Source: Conus ventricosus (Eukaryota > Mollusca > Gastropoda > Neogastropoda > Conidae). From it: a stretch of 64,000 bases of DNA. The position numbers were made by a program, and so were the translations under genes. This document shows positions 32,950 to 44,871 of this stretch, in pieces. The stretch's first letter is position 1. Each line of letters starts with the position of its first letter. The notes beneath the pieces are model-generated. The model was not told the origin of the DNA. It did no database searches and saw only the letters and a program-made list of their open reading frames with translations. The stretch lies in the NCBI GenBank assembly GCA_018398815.1, contig CM031622.1, positions 25,222,097 to 25,286,096 on the forward strand, given 5' to 3'.

Positions 32950-33060
32950 GTGACATCCCGCTGAAGCTGGGTCAGAGCACACACAACTGAACACCACCGA
33001 AATGACTCGGCAGCAGTGCAGTGTCTCCTCCGGTAGGTTGCCTTATGATGACTTGAGCTC
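32950..33060. repeat. Dispersed repeat fragment
   Basis: The stretch contains CACAACTGAACACCACCGAA, TGACTCGGCAGCAGTGCAGT and GTCTCCTC, then GGTTGCC.TATGATGA. Near-identical words occur at 51730-51840, and looser ones at 16728, 28695 and 45995. Confidence 0.6.
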
Positions 33061-33474
33061 GACTACTCCCTGTGGATTGCCACTGCTGGGGTTGCAATGG
33101 GAGGAGACCGAGTGTAGATGTGGACAGAGAGCTGGAAAGAACAGCACCGGGGTGATGCAAGTGGCTGAGAATGTTTGACAGCAAAAGCAAGCTAAAGGAA
33201 CAGTGATAATACTTGTACAGCAACTTGACTCGATTCTCTGCATGAAATCCTTGTTCCGGCTAAAATACCATTGAATTAACCATCTGTGTTGTTCAGTCTC
33301 TTAAAAAAAAGTAAGATTTCACTTTTCTTCACAATTTGTGGATCATTAATGATAGTGCCCATGATACACCGGTATCCCAATAACTCCAGCCCCTTCAAAC
33401 AAACAAACAAAAACACCAAACTTCTTTTCTTCTTCTTCGTTCGCTCAGACAGGAACCCCCAGATGCACTGATGA

Positions 33475-33930
33475 ATGCTGCCGTCTGGCGGAGGTCCTCC
33501 AGAGATCCCTTCCACCCTGGCGGGTCCTCAACGGTCGAGCACCATATCGAGAGTCTCCAAGGTTGTCTGTCATGTGAGCGGGAATGCGTTGTGCTGCCGT
33601 TACGCCCCTGACAAGTCAGGACCAGCACATCCGACTTCGGCTCTTGCCATTTATCCCATGGCTGGGGTAAGGCTTGGAGCAGTGTCAGGGCGTGTCCAAG
33701 CGCCGGTGGGCCTGCACACAGTTCCTTCCTTTCTCGGTGGGGACCTTACTCCTCCATCTGGACTGGTCTAGCCTGCGGCTTTCCTTGATTGGAGAGGCCG
33801 AGATCTAGTTTTAATATAGCGCCAGTCGTCCGCTCCCGTGCCGCGTTAGTCACAACAGAGGTTGCGTCCAACCTGCCCCATGTCCCCCTGAGGAAACGCC
33901 CACATTAACGTGGCGAGAAGGTGCGACTAC
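33475..33930. other. GC-rich block of unknown origin
   Basis: Composition changes abruptly to GC-rich and non-repetitive (GACAAGTCAGGACCAGCACA, TGTCCCCCTGAGGAAACGCC) between AT-rich flanks. A 98-codon plus-strand frame (33475-33771) has no recognisable motif. It could be the 5' end of a truncated retroelement. I found no second copy in the window. Confidence 0.3.
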
Positions 33931-34830
33931 GGTTTTCACCCTTTCTTAATAGAAGAAAGGGATCTTCGCAGATCCAAACTTCTTTTGATTACTTTGGACT
34001 ACAACTTTTTCTTGGAAGTGATGAACAGAATTTAATCTTTTCCATCTTAATTTACAATGAAAAAAGATATGTCGTGGAGGTCTTTTCTCCACGTGATTGT
34101 GTATTGCAGATTTTTAGCTTTTAAAGACAGTTTTTCTGTCTACTGTATTTGCTTGCATTTTCCAAGTTCATCTAGATGCTTGAAATAGAAATTTCAGTGT
34201 GCATTTAAAAAAAAAAGATGTTTTGTTTACAAACCCAAATAAAATACCAACAAATATTTTGTCCCAAGATTTCTGGTCATATTTCGGTTGCTGTAAGGAA
34301 GGTGGGGAGGGAAAGGGCAAGGGGTGGGAATGGAGAGGGGAGGGAAGAGTCTACACTGTTGATAGCCATGTCTTACATACATGACAGTGCTGTGCTTGAT
34401 GACCATTGTTCTGCTGCGTGTCCATCATTCCTCAATCACTGTGGATCGGTTACGTGTTATAATGTCCACAAGTCGGACAGTAGTCAACTGTTTTTTTCTT
34501 GCATTGTCACTTCAGGGACTTTGTGTCAATGAATTTTTCTGTGTTAATACATTTCTGTATCAATACATTTCCATGGCACTTAACCAATATCTTTGCAACA
34601 TTGTATAGAGTCTGAGAGATTTTCAGGGAGGGTACCGGCTAAGAACATTTTGACGATCCTTTTACTTACTAGTCTGTATGTAGTGACTTACACTGTCTGC
34701 ATCTCGTCTCCTGTGATGTAGTGGTTCACTATACATGTGGTACAAGAAGCGTGTTTCAGCAGTGAGATCTCTTTGGTTGTTCTGTGACAATGCTATTTGC
34801 TTGATGTGAAAAAAAAAAAGATACATATAT
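33931..34830. other. Intergenic, nothing recognised
   Basis: AT-rich unique sequence without a supported feature. Confidence 0.4.
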
Positions 34831-35894
34831 ATCGATATATATATTTATTGATGTGAAACAGTAAAAACTTAACACAATCACTTTGTGTCTCCGCATAATC
34901 CTTTGCGTGGATGGTCGATGATGAGTCTCTTTGTGATATGTGTGTGTAAGTGAGTGAGTGTGTGTTTGTGTAAGTGTCTGTGTGTGTAAGAGAAAATATC
35001 TATGTACTTCATTCATTTATATCATCAATGTTAAAAAGTTTCACAGACTCAAACAGTTTGAACATTTTCATATTCATTCACATTTGAACATTTTCATATA
35101 CATTCACGTTTTAACATTTTCATTTTCATTCACAACTGCCTGCACCTTCAGTTCCATCATATAAACATTCAGTCTGAACAAACTGGATGCATATTTACAA
35201 CAATCATTTTCACACTGATCCTACATCCAACTCTTCCACATTAAATCATGGCACATCACACACAAATCCACATATGTATATATATACATACAGTACATTT
35301 TAAAAGTTGAAAAAAAAAAAAACCTAACAAAATGTTCACACATACTCTATGAAGACATCAAACCACAAGCATGCAAATCTAAACACATGGTTATGACATC
35401 ATCATCTCACAACTGCACACTGGGTCCAAAAAATTCCAGCCTGAAGACTTGCTTGGGCAAATGGCAAAACAGCAAAGAATGTCGCACTAACTGAGCACCC
35501 CAACATACACACCCATAAAGACAAACACTGACCTATGCAGCCACAAGGACATCACACCAACAGTCGTCAAAGAGTGACTGGCATCACAGCTTTACTACAC
35601 AGACCATTATCTGCCTTCTGAACCAGATCTTCGAACAGCGCCCAGAAACGGTGTGATGTACCGACTATTCAAAAATATTGCACAGAGTAGAACTACAGGC
35701 GTTTTACCACAGTCACACCCCATCTTTCTCGACCCACAGTGAAGCAGTGACTTACAATTGTTGCTGGATTTCTGCCTGCAAGGAATTTATCCAGTGCCAA
35801 TGAAACGAAAGGTACTGATCGGATCATGGTGTACCTTGGTGCCGATCCCAGACCGTTCATTAGATCTAGAGACGAAGAACTAAACTGCAGCTTC

Positions 35895-36345
35895 TTCTTC
35901 TTCTTATGCGTACGCAGGCTGATACTCTGCGGACACTCCCTATTTGGACAGACAATTATTAATCCCATCTACCAACAACAGGAGTGGAGTTTTGTGTATA
36001 TGACCGTTTTTTTATCCCGCCATTAAGGCAGCCATACTCCATCTTCGGGGAAGATGCATGCTATGTGTAACATGTCATCCATACCAACAGCCAAACTGGC
36101 CTTCTCTTCCGAAAGTTGGTAATGGGATTTTACATGTGTGCAAGATGTTATGCGTGCGTTCACACACGGAACCTCGGTTTCTAGTCTCATTCGAAGGACT
36201 GTATGGGAAATGGAGTCAGAACCAATGTTAACCCTGGGGAAAAATGCCCTTTGACCGAAACGGCTTGGCAGAGATTCAAACCCCCAACCCAGGACCACTA
36301 TTCCGGCACTCTACCAACTGTGTGTGTTTGTGTGTGTGTGTGTGT
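35895..36345 (-). repeat. SINE-A copy, tRNA-derived, minus orientation
   Basis: Reading the minus strand from about 36330, a tRNA-like head with a box B-like TTTGAATCTCTGCCAAGCC is followed by GGGCATTTTTCCCCAGGG, GACTCCATTTCCCATACAG, AGAAGGCCAGTTTGGCTGTT, GCATGCATCTTCCCC and TTTTATCCCGCC-type words. It ends in an A-rich tail after TGCGTACGC near 35905. The order and words match 47150-47585. Confidence 0.75.
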
Positions 36346-36409
36346 GTATGCGTGAGACAGGAATGATGGTTTGTTGTGATTGTACGTATGTGTGTCTGGG
36401 AAAAGTGAT

Positions 36410-36780
36410 TTACTTAAAACTATGAAGCCTCACTCTATTATTTCATGACATGATTTATTTTCATATACAAAGTCTGGCTTTATTATTTACATATACGATT
36501 TATTTAAATATACAATGTCTCACTCTATTTAAATATACAAAGTTTCACTCTCTTATTTTATGACATGTTTTATATTCATATATTCAAAGTCTCCTCCATT
36601 CAAATATACGATGTCTTGCCCCTTTGTTATTTCACGACGTGTTTTATTCAAATATACAATGTCTCACTCTATTTAAATATACAAAGTCTCACTCTATTAT
36701 CTTATGACATGCTTTATTTAAAATACAACGTCTTTCTCTATTTGAATATACAAAGTCTCACTCTATCATTCCTGTCTGAG
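36410..36780. repeat. AT-rich degenerate tandem repeat
   Basis: About eight units of 35-60 bp share AATATACAAAGTCTCACTCT then ATTATTTCATGACATG and TTTATTTAAATATAC. Unit length is irregular because short and long versions alternate. Confidence 0.7.
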
Positions 36781-38329
36781 CAGCATAATATAAAAAAACT
36801 TACAAGCACAAGTACTGCATAATCAGTAAACCATCATACAAAAGCAATCTTCTCATGCAAGCTTTCCAAAAGTGGTCTCAGAATTAGAATTAATGCAGAA
36901 AGTCAAATAGTTTGTTTGCAATGAGAGGGAGGAAAAACAGGAGAAAAAGATCAAGGCATACTCACATCTGAGTTTGCAGCTGAGTGGAAGTGGTCATTGT
37001 ATCATCTAAGTTTACATCTTTACATTGCATAAGTTTGAACCCTTCTTGTTAGGGAAAAAGCCAGTCACTGTCTTGCGTATATGAAATCTTTAAAGGTATT
37101 TTTCTCAAAGGGACTTACAAATGAGCAAAGTTTCTGCAATCATCAAGCTACAGTATTTGTTCTGGAATTAAAATGTTCAGAACTGTATGTGAATAACAGC
37201 AAAATTTCGGGTTTAAAACTGATTTTGTCACAGTCTGCCATACACATATATATTATACAACTTCATACACATATATATACAAAAGTACACAATGAAACAT
37301 TTTTTTTTTTACTGCTGCCTATTTTCCCAGTCCAAATTAACACATTCGATATGTCACAGTTCTTGTGGTTGTAAAGAATGTGTTGAAATCTTGTCAGGTA
37401 CATAATCTGTCATTATATATAACCATGCTACACCGCACACTGAACAGTTGCTGGCTGACAAGCGTTTCCGAGAAATGTTTTCATCTCCCAGCTCAACATC
37501 TGCAAGTTGTCAGATGGCCTCACACCTTGCACAACAGGCTTAATTTGATGACTCAATGTAAGGTAGTCTGATGGCTTATAGACTTCCCAGAAGAGCTAAT
37601 AACTTCTGATTCAATTGTGAGTTTGTCTGAAGACGTAATAATCTGTCAACTAACTTCCTCTGCTGATTCATTTGTGAGTTTGTCTGATGACGCAGACCCA
37701 AGTTCCTCTTCAACATTCATCGTCTGATGACATAACCAGAGCTGCCATAGTAACAGCTTATTTCATCAGTTTTCTGAACAACTTCAGAAGTACTGCAGAT
37801 GAAAAGTCACATACGCACAAACATGTCCACACACACACACAGCATAGAACAATCGACGAGGTAAACTTTGATGAGGTAAACCATGACTCGTTGTACAAGC
37901 CTTGATGCATGAACACTTCATGGATTCTTCACTTCAAAGCTGCTGGTTTTGAAGACGGTTTCTCTCCCAGGCTTAATTTGTCAACACTTTTTTTTCTTGA
38001 TGCATAAAAGTACTGATTTTTGCTTCCAGGTCACCGACACAACCATTTAGAATGCAAGACCATGGGCTGCTCTGTGACGTTCAGACAAAGAGCGGTAAAA
38101 GTGATATTAAATAATGATTTTTTTTACAAATGACTAGCTCTGTAGCACACAATCAATCTAGCAGTAAACTACGAACAGTCAGAAGTACTTGGCAGGTCAG
38201 ATTAACGACTTCATCACAAAGCTGAAAACTCCTTTCAGTTTACCATTCATTAATTTGTCTGATGGTGCGACAACCTTGTCAAACAACAGCTTTCTCTCCA
38301 GATGCAGCCAGTGTGGGAGCAAGGCCAAG

Positions 38330-38360
<31 letters not shown>

Positions 38361-38459
38361 ACCCGAAATGGAATCTAAACAGTTTTACAGACTGTTCCAA
38401 GATCTATCATGATAGGCAGATTACTATGCATGAAGCAAAGAAACCAAACCTAATAACTG

Positions 38460-38501
<42 letters not shown>

Positions 38502-39484
38502 ACACACAGGCATACATACTTAAATGCAATACATTTTTAGAAAACAAAACACACACACACATAAAGAAAAACAAAACAAAATCAAATTGGTGTTTGTCTC
38601 CACAGTTATGTACATGGCAATGAAAGAGCAATATCCCTTATTATGGACACAACCACTGTCCCTGTGCACCTCGCTGCCTGTTGTTGGTAACCACGCCCAC
38701 CGCAGGGATACATATATGACATGTTACTTCTCTGGGCTCTCACTGTCAAACTAAAAAAAATCCCTGTATGTTCGTAAAAAAAAAAAGGGAGGGGGGGGGG
38801 GGGTTAAAACATTAATCTAATCAAGAAATCCAGTCTGCTCTGAGTGCAGTCCAGTGCTCTCGAAACATCAACATACTTCTTGCAGTGCACATGTTCAAAG
38901 AGTATTGCTGAATCCATGATTGGCATAGTTCAGCACTTTCAACAAAGTGAAAAAATAAAAATGAGCCTTTCCCAGCTAGTCCACTTTCCAATAACTATTT
39001 GAAAACCGCAAACTTGAATTACTCATTATTGTAGTCTTTTCAGTCCAATCAAATTTTCAACAGTTGACAACTGTACCTTACTCAAACATCTCGCCCTTAT
39101 TTACGATTCATGACATGCAAGACATCATATTTTCCCTTCAAAAGAACAAGCCTCCGCATGACCCACAACCAGAAAAAATGGCTGACCGCATTGCGTTCAC
39201 CTACATATTAGCCTGCCGATGAAATGCTCTGATTGATGCCAGCTGAAGCGCTATGATATACCATAATGACTAAGGGCTGCAAAGCCCTGAATGAAGAATC
39301 ATGGAAACCTGGACTGGATCTGGAAAAACTGGATACAGTACAAGACTCGGGGTACTAAAGCACTTCCGATTTTTTTTCCCCTGACAGATCTTTTGTTTCT
39401 TGGATGTTCGCCTTTCATGCCTATGAAAATCAGGTAATTTTCTCTGAAATCCTTGGATCCCAGGAGAGTTTTCTGGCCTGCCCA

Positions 39485-40370
39485 CACTCGACCTTGTCAA
39501 AAAGTGAGACCAAAGTAGAGTTGAATATCTTCTCCCCTACCCTAACCTTGTCAAAAAGTGAGACCAAAGTAGAGTTGAATATCTTCTCCTCTACCCTAAC
39601 CTTGTCAAAAAGTGAGACCAAAGTAGAGTTGAATATCTTCTCCCCTACCCTAACCTTGTCAAAAGGTGAGACCAAAGTAGAGTCGAATATCTTCTCCCCT
39701 ACCCTACCCTTGTCAAAAAGTCAGACCAAAGTAGAGTTGAATATCTTCTCCCCTACCCTACCCTTGTCAAAAAGTCAGACCAAAGTAGAGTTGAATATCT
39801 TCCCCCTACCCTACCCTTGTCAAAAAGTCAGACCAAAGTAGAGTTGAATATCTTCTCCCCTACCCTACCCTTGTCAAAAAGTCAGACCAAAGTAGAGTTG
39901 AATATCTTCTCCCCTACCCTACCCTTGTCAAAAAGTCAGACCAAAGTAGAGTTGAATATCTTCTCCCCTACCCTACCCTTGTCAAAAAGTGAGACCAAAG
40001 TAGAGTTGAATATCTTCTCCCTACCCTACCCTTGTCAAAAAGTCAGACCAAAGTAGAGTTGAATATCTTCTCCCCTACCCTACCCTTGTCAAAAAGTCAG
40101 ACCAAAGTAGAGTTGAATATCTTCTCCCCTACCCTACCCTTGTCAAAAAGTCAGACCAAAGTAGAGTTGAATATCTTCTCCCTACCCTAACCTTGTCAAA
40201 AAGTCAGACCAAAGTAGAGTTGAATATCTTCTCCCCTACCCTACCCTTGTCAAAAAGTCAGACCAAAGTAGAGTTGAATATCTTCTCCCCTACCCTACCC
40301 TTGTCAAAAAGTCAGACCACTATTGAGTTGAGTACCTTCTCCCCCGATTCAACCTTCCGAAAAGCTAGAC
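39485..40370 (+). repeat. Minisatellite, 54-bp unit
   Basis: About 16 units read CCTTGTCAAAAAGTCAGACC, AAAGTAGAGTTGAATATCTT and CTCCCCTACCCTA. Earlier units carry GTGAGACC and later ones GTCAGACC, and the last units degrade (GACCACTATTGAGTTGAGTA). Since 54 is divisible by three, an 18-residue repeat (LSKSETKVELNIFSPTLT) stays open until units shortened by one base (39800, 40020, 40180) break it. That breakage argues against a protein. Confidence 0.9.
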
Positions 40371-40733
40371 CACATAAGAATTAAATGTCCTCTCTATTAG
40401 TTATAAACCTTGTCAAAACACCTGACCACAGCAGAAATGAATGTCTTCTCCCCTAGTTCAACCGTAAAAGCCAGACCACAGTAAAGTCAACTGTCTTTTA
40501 ACAAAGCTTAACATGTCAAGGAGTTAGCCACAACACAGTATCCTCTCACAGCCACACTGTCTTAAATCAAACATGACCAAATCATGTTAACGAACAACAA
40601 CAAAAAACAAACCAAAAAAAAAACCAGGAAAAGAAAAGGAAACAACTTGCCGATTCTTTCTCATATTCTCATATGATCTCTTTCTTCCATCCAATTGCAC
40701 ACAACCCCCCAGCAGTCCCGCTTCGTCAGTCTT

Positions 40734-40981
40734 CTACTGAGACATGATGTCTGTTTTCGCTGCCATACTGTCCTCTACAGAGCCGAGGGCTGCCAGCATC
40801 GCTGTGTTGAAGCTGTGGGCCGACGTGGTGACAGGGAGGGTCAGCTCCAGGGTGTGGACGTCGGCGCTGGGGAGGGTGTCATGGTGGCTGAAGGTCAGGG
40901 ACGGCTGCTGGTGGAAGCCTTCCGCTGGGAGGCGGTCCTGGCCAGTGCAGAACTTTAACAGCTGCTTGCGCTGGGTCTCGT
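40734..40981 (-). CDS. HECT-like gene, terminal exon: C-lobe end, Ser in place of catalytic Cys
   Basis: Read on the minus strand after TTCATTCTAG, two bases complete an Asp codon from the previous exon. The frame then reads ETQRKQLLKFCTGQDRLPAE, with later HTLELTLPVTTSAHSFNTAM and LAALGSVEDS, ending TAG at 40734-40736. LLxFxTGxxxxPxxGF and the final LPxxxSHxCFNxxxLP block define the HECT C-lobe, whose Cys forms the thioester with ubiquitin. Here the aligned position is Ser (AHSFNTAML). Unless the exon is mis-assembled, the product would be a ligase-dead HECT-like protein or use unusual chemistry. The class resembles the G2E3-like HECT proteins expanded in aquatic animals. Confidence 0.85.
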
Positions 40982-41099
40982 CTAGAATGAACCACACTGA
41001 TTACAACACTTGCTTCTCCTGATGAATGGCATGTCAACAACCAATCAGCTTTGTTTTTATTGTGTGTGTATTAACCTCTGCTAATCTGAGTAATTTTTT
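40982..41099 (-). other. Intron start next to terminal HECT exon
   Basis: A short unique stretch between the terminal exon and the A-tail of the inverted SINE-B copy. The A-tail appears on the plus strand as poly-T at about 41094-41106. Confidence 0.4.
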
Positions 41100-41345
41100 T
41101 TTTTTTGATGCTGATCGATGAGAATGAGGATGATGAAGCTGAAGTTACAGATCTGCATTCCAGTCTGAGACTGCATGACAGGGCTGTACTCTACACTTGC
41201 TTTCACGACATATCCCGGCATCAACCAGGCCAAAGAGATACAGACACCTGCAGCGTTGGTCAGGAGATTTGTGGTCCCAGTCAGGAGACTGTGTGGTCCC
41301 AGTCTTCCCAAACGAGCCCGTAGCAAACTTAACTCTGGATAGGAG

Positions 41346-41645
41346 CATGGGTGAAACCTAGGAAAATTGAAAATCCTGAAAGGTGGGGGTCCAGGGGGCC
41401 AGGAGGCCCCCTGGCGGGGTCAAGGGGCAGAGCCCCTTGTCGGGGGTCAGGGGGCGAATCCCCCTGAAGCTGAAGCATTTTTACATTTTCGTTATTAAAA
41501 TCAGACCATTTTGAGGTACTTTCAGCATGTTTTTATAAGTGAAATAAGACTAATGTTGTGTCCCAGAGTAACTTATGCTGCCCCCCCCCCCCAAAAAAAA
41601 AAAAAAAACACACACAATAAAAGCCGACCACCCACTCCTATTCTA

Positions 41646-41728
<83 letters not shown>

Positions 41729-41854
41729 ATTGATCTTTAATACCCAAGGATGAAGATTTTAGGCCAAAGCCTACTCTTACAATCTGTCCTTGTCAAGCAT
41801 ACATTATTTCAGCACATATCATTCATACAGACAATTCAACATAGCAACATGATA

Positions 41855-41895
<41 letters not shown>

Positions 41896-42494
41896 TTGCC
41901 TACCTTTGCATTTTCCTGGTGTTTCTTCTATTTGACATGCTTTTTGAGTGCCGTTATGCCAGAGCTTCCATACTTGATGTCCTGCAAGCAGACGATGCAC
42001 CGGGCAACGCCAGCAGCTGTGGTTTTGCGGTACCAAGTCAGAAATGTGTCGCCCTTTCCCATTTCGCCATCATTGTCCGGACCTCTTTCGTCCAGCCATC
42101 GCCAAGACCATTTGTTGGGGACAGAAGCATCGATCAGCGACGTGTCTTCATTCACAGCCACAAACGGCATCGTGCTCAAAGAAGAGAATGAAGTGCAGCA
42201 GATTCAGACTAGATCTAGGTCGACGGGATCGTTCCGACGTGAAGAAGATCGTTGCGACGTGAAGACGTGCGACGTGAACACGCTGTAGGCTATCGTGAAA
42301 ATGGCGCAAATCAGAAGACAAGTTTTGCAACAACTTGGACGGCGCATGCGCGAGTTGTTCAAGAACGCAGCTTCACCAAAAACTACCCAAAAAAGGAAAA
42401 TCGACCACAACGAACGCCGATGTCCGGATTTCCGGACAAACGACCAATACGAAATCCGGATTCCGGATTTTCCGGACGTGTGGTTTCACCCATG
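41346..42494 (-). mobile_element. hAT-like element inserted in a SINE
   Basis: Ends are CATGGGTGAAACC at 41346-41358 and the complement GGTTTCACCCATG at 42482-42494. The hexamer TAGGAG flanks both sides. Inside are G/C-rich hairpins and CCCCCTGAAGCTGAAG near 41459-41475 (a word shared with the element at 2946-4554), poly-C/poly-A, a GT/GA microsatellite (41651-41725), a second GA tract (41860-41888), and a minus-strand zinc-finger frame (41928-42170). The TSD is shorter than the usual 8 bp for hAT, so the superfamily call is provisional. The boundaries are independently supported by the split SINE. Confidence 0.8.
41928..42170 (-). CDS. BED-like zinc-finger ORF in hAT-like element
   Basis: On the minus strand from ATGCCGTTTGTG the frame reads MPFVAVNEDTSLIDASVPNK, with later RGPDNDGEMGKGDTFLTWYR and the finger ARCIVCLQDI...ALKKHVK, then a stop. 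Cys-x2-Cys with a following His resembles the finger in the element at 17055-18284, although the second His falls after the stop. It is 80 codons long, probably a truncated transposase N-terminus. Expression is unknown. Confidence 0.45.
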   Translation of the reverse strand: MPFVAVNEDTSLIDASVPNKWSWRWLDERGPDNDGEMGKGDTFLTWYRKTTAAGVARCIVCLQDIKYGSSGITALKKHVK

Positions 42495-42579
42495 TAGGAG
42501 CCGGTTGGGGCAGAAAAATCCCACAACCTCCCAGCTGGGAGTCTGCAATGCTAACCACTTCGTCACGGCGGCTGGCTTA

Positions 42580-44871
42580 AAAAAAAATTTTTTTTTTCTT
42601 GTCTGTGTTTGCCCGCAAAATCATGCAAAACTAGGAGTAAAGATCTGTTCAAACTTGATAGAGGACTGTGCTCCCCTGACTGTCCTCCCACTTGTTCCTG
42701 GTTTTTCTGCGCTTTCTTTAGTGGGATTGGGCTTTTTTCCCCTCTGCCTCCTACTGAGGCCTTTGTTTCGTTATTGCTCTCACTTACCAGATATCTCCTG
42801 CTCATGAAAGTTTTCAATGGGAGGGAAAACAGGTTAGCCAGCCAGTCATGCTGTTCATACCCCGCCAACCATGAAGCCCATGTCAGAGCTAGAATCCAGC
42901 TTCAGTAACAGGACCGTGAACAAACCTGGAAGGCACCGGGGAAAGCCCTGACCTCCTCCAAGATCAAACAAACCCCTGGTCCACGCAAATTCCTTGTCAT
43001 TTTTCCCCCTGGAGGAAGTATAACAGCTAATACAAATTGCAGATCACTACAACGTTTTAATATTCCATGAAAAGTTATTAGTTCATAGACAGCGATCAAC
43101 CTGTAACAGAATCTTCCCAGTGCTCATGGTCAGTGAACCGTGTGCAATGATCTCACCAGTACTGTGAACAGCTTTTTTTAATCCGTTGTATGATCCAGAT
43201 CAATGGTTAAAGGTGTGCACCAACATTCATGAGCAGCGGATGCGAAGTCATACAATGACAGCAATATCAAAATAAAGCCCTCAACAGAAAACAGAAGGGA
43301 AAAAAAGCCCTATTCCACTAAAGAATTCACAGAAAAAGAAAAAAAAAAAAAAAAAACAGGAAAAAGTGGAAGGGCATTTAGAAGCGTGCAGGCCTCCGTC
43401 ACGTGCGAACAGATCATGGATCTGCCCTGTGATCCGGATCCAGACCTGTTCAAACATTTAACGGGTTCATTCTTGGGCTGCGTCCCATCCTTCCACGACG
43501 TTTGCTTACAAATCAGTTCAGAAGTGTTTCCACAGCAACTTGTTCAGTCTTGAGGAAGGATGCTACCTCCTCCTTCGTCTGGACCCACTCCAAAGCGCAA
43601 TGCATAGCTGCCAGCCTTCTGGAGTTCAAATTCAGGAAGCAGAAGATGAATGGGGTGGTGTGGGCTGATCAGGGGGCAGTTCAGAGTTTGACTGAAAGCA
43701 TTTCTAAGTCCCTTATGTTTCAGTTGACTGACGTGGGGTTTAAAAAGAAATTGCAGTTTCCGTATGTGCAATTGTCAACATACACGCAACAACATTTGGA
43801 CTTGATGCTGCAATAATTTCATTATCCCTGTTCAAAAATAACCCATCATCCAAATCCACATTTCAAAACAAAATTTGGAAATTCTGGATTTTTTTTCACA
43901 CTAAATTCGGGATTTCAGGAACAATTTCTAACCTTGGGAAATTCCATAAAAATCATGAGGGTTCCCAGGTATGGCAGTGGGTTTGTCCCTGCCCATGTTC
44001 CACCTTCAGACAAAGTTTAGGTAAAACAGGTTTATAGTTTTTCATTGACAGACAGACAGACAAAAACAAAACAAAAAACAAAACCAACAATCAACGGATA
44101 CAGGTAGAAACAAAACCTCATCAACAAAAGTAACTGCAAGCCGAGGTCAAAATTCTGAACAAAACTGATCTCCGAAACAAGGGAATCAATCTGATACTGT
44201 TTCCCTTCATAGTTCATAGTCGTTTCATATGAACAATCACATCAAGTTCAATAGTTCAGAATAAGGTCTTCAGACAATCTGCAAAGCAGTATTGGACAAG
44301 TCCCACAGCTCAGCATGATGTTTTCTACTGAACGGCTCATCACATGGTGAACACCCTATGGAGCCTCTTTTCCCATTCACAGATAAAAATGTGTCAGGAA
44401 AGTGTGACCAAAAGATCAACCAAACATGGTTACGCATAGAACTTACTACTGACAAAGATTACCTGAATCATGGCATAATTCAAAGACAACCTTTCTTCCT
44501 CCCTTCAAGGGTTAAGTTCCACAGAATCTCAGCCAATAAAAACAAACAGATTTCAGCAAGTCTCAAATATTTTTTTCCCGAAGCAATACTTTTTGGAGGA
44601 CTGTATGGTTTTCAAATTTTAAAACCAAATACACAGTTAAAAAAAAAAAAAAAAATTAGGTGAACAAAAAAAGTTTTGTGGGTTGCATGAGCCATGTTTG
44701 AAAAATAGATTTTTATGTTTGCTTAAAGAAGGCCTTTCAAAACTAGAACAAATTACGCCAAACAAACACCTACATTCCTCTCACATCATCCCCCATCCCC
44801 ATCCCCTCTCCACACCCACCCCTTCTTGATCTTGTCCTCCTACCAAAATTACACGTTTTCAAAAGACTCAC
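42580..44871 (-). other. Intron of HECT-like gene, nothing further recognised
   Basis: Unique, moderately AT-rich sequence with a poly-A at 43337-43356 and another at 44640-44655. A plus-strand 104-codon frame at 43502-43816 has no recognisable motif and no strong reason to be called. Confidence 0.4.

Larger units (their letters stand above)
34840..40733 (-). other. 3' flank / possible long 3' UTR of the HECT-like gene
   Basis: Downstream of the HECT-like stop codon on the minus strand, no other gene is visible as far as a minus-strand AATAAATATATAT at about 34845. The region contains SINE-A (35895-36345), an AT-rich tandem repeat (36410-36780), poly-C (38329-38360), a CA tract (38461-38500) and the 54-bp minisatellite (39485-40370). 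Whether it is transcribed as 3' UTR cannot be decided from sequence alone. Confidence 0.3.
41100..42575 (-). repeat. SINE-B copy, minus orientation, split by a hAT-like element
   Basis: On the minus strand the tRNA-like head lies at about 42575-42498 (GAAGTGGTTAGCATTGCAGA, GGGAGGTTGTGGG). The body resumes at 41345 with CTCCTATCCAGAGTTAAGTT and continues through GGGCTCGTTTGGGAAGACTG and CTGCAGGTGTCTGTATCTCT to a tail at about 41100. The uninterrupted copy at 31985-32390 shows head and body as contiguous, so the 1.15 kb between (41346-42494) is an insertion. Confidence 0.75.

Noticed and set aside
43502..43816. 104-codon plus-strand frame inside a HECT-gene intron
   Set aside because: No domain, no splice or promoter context, and composition similar to the surrounding intron.
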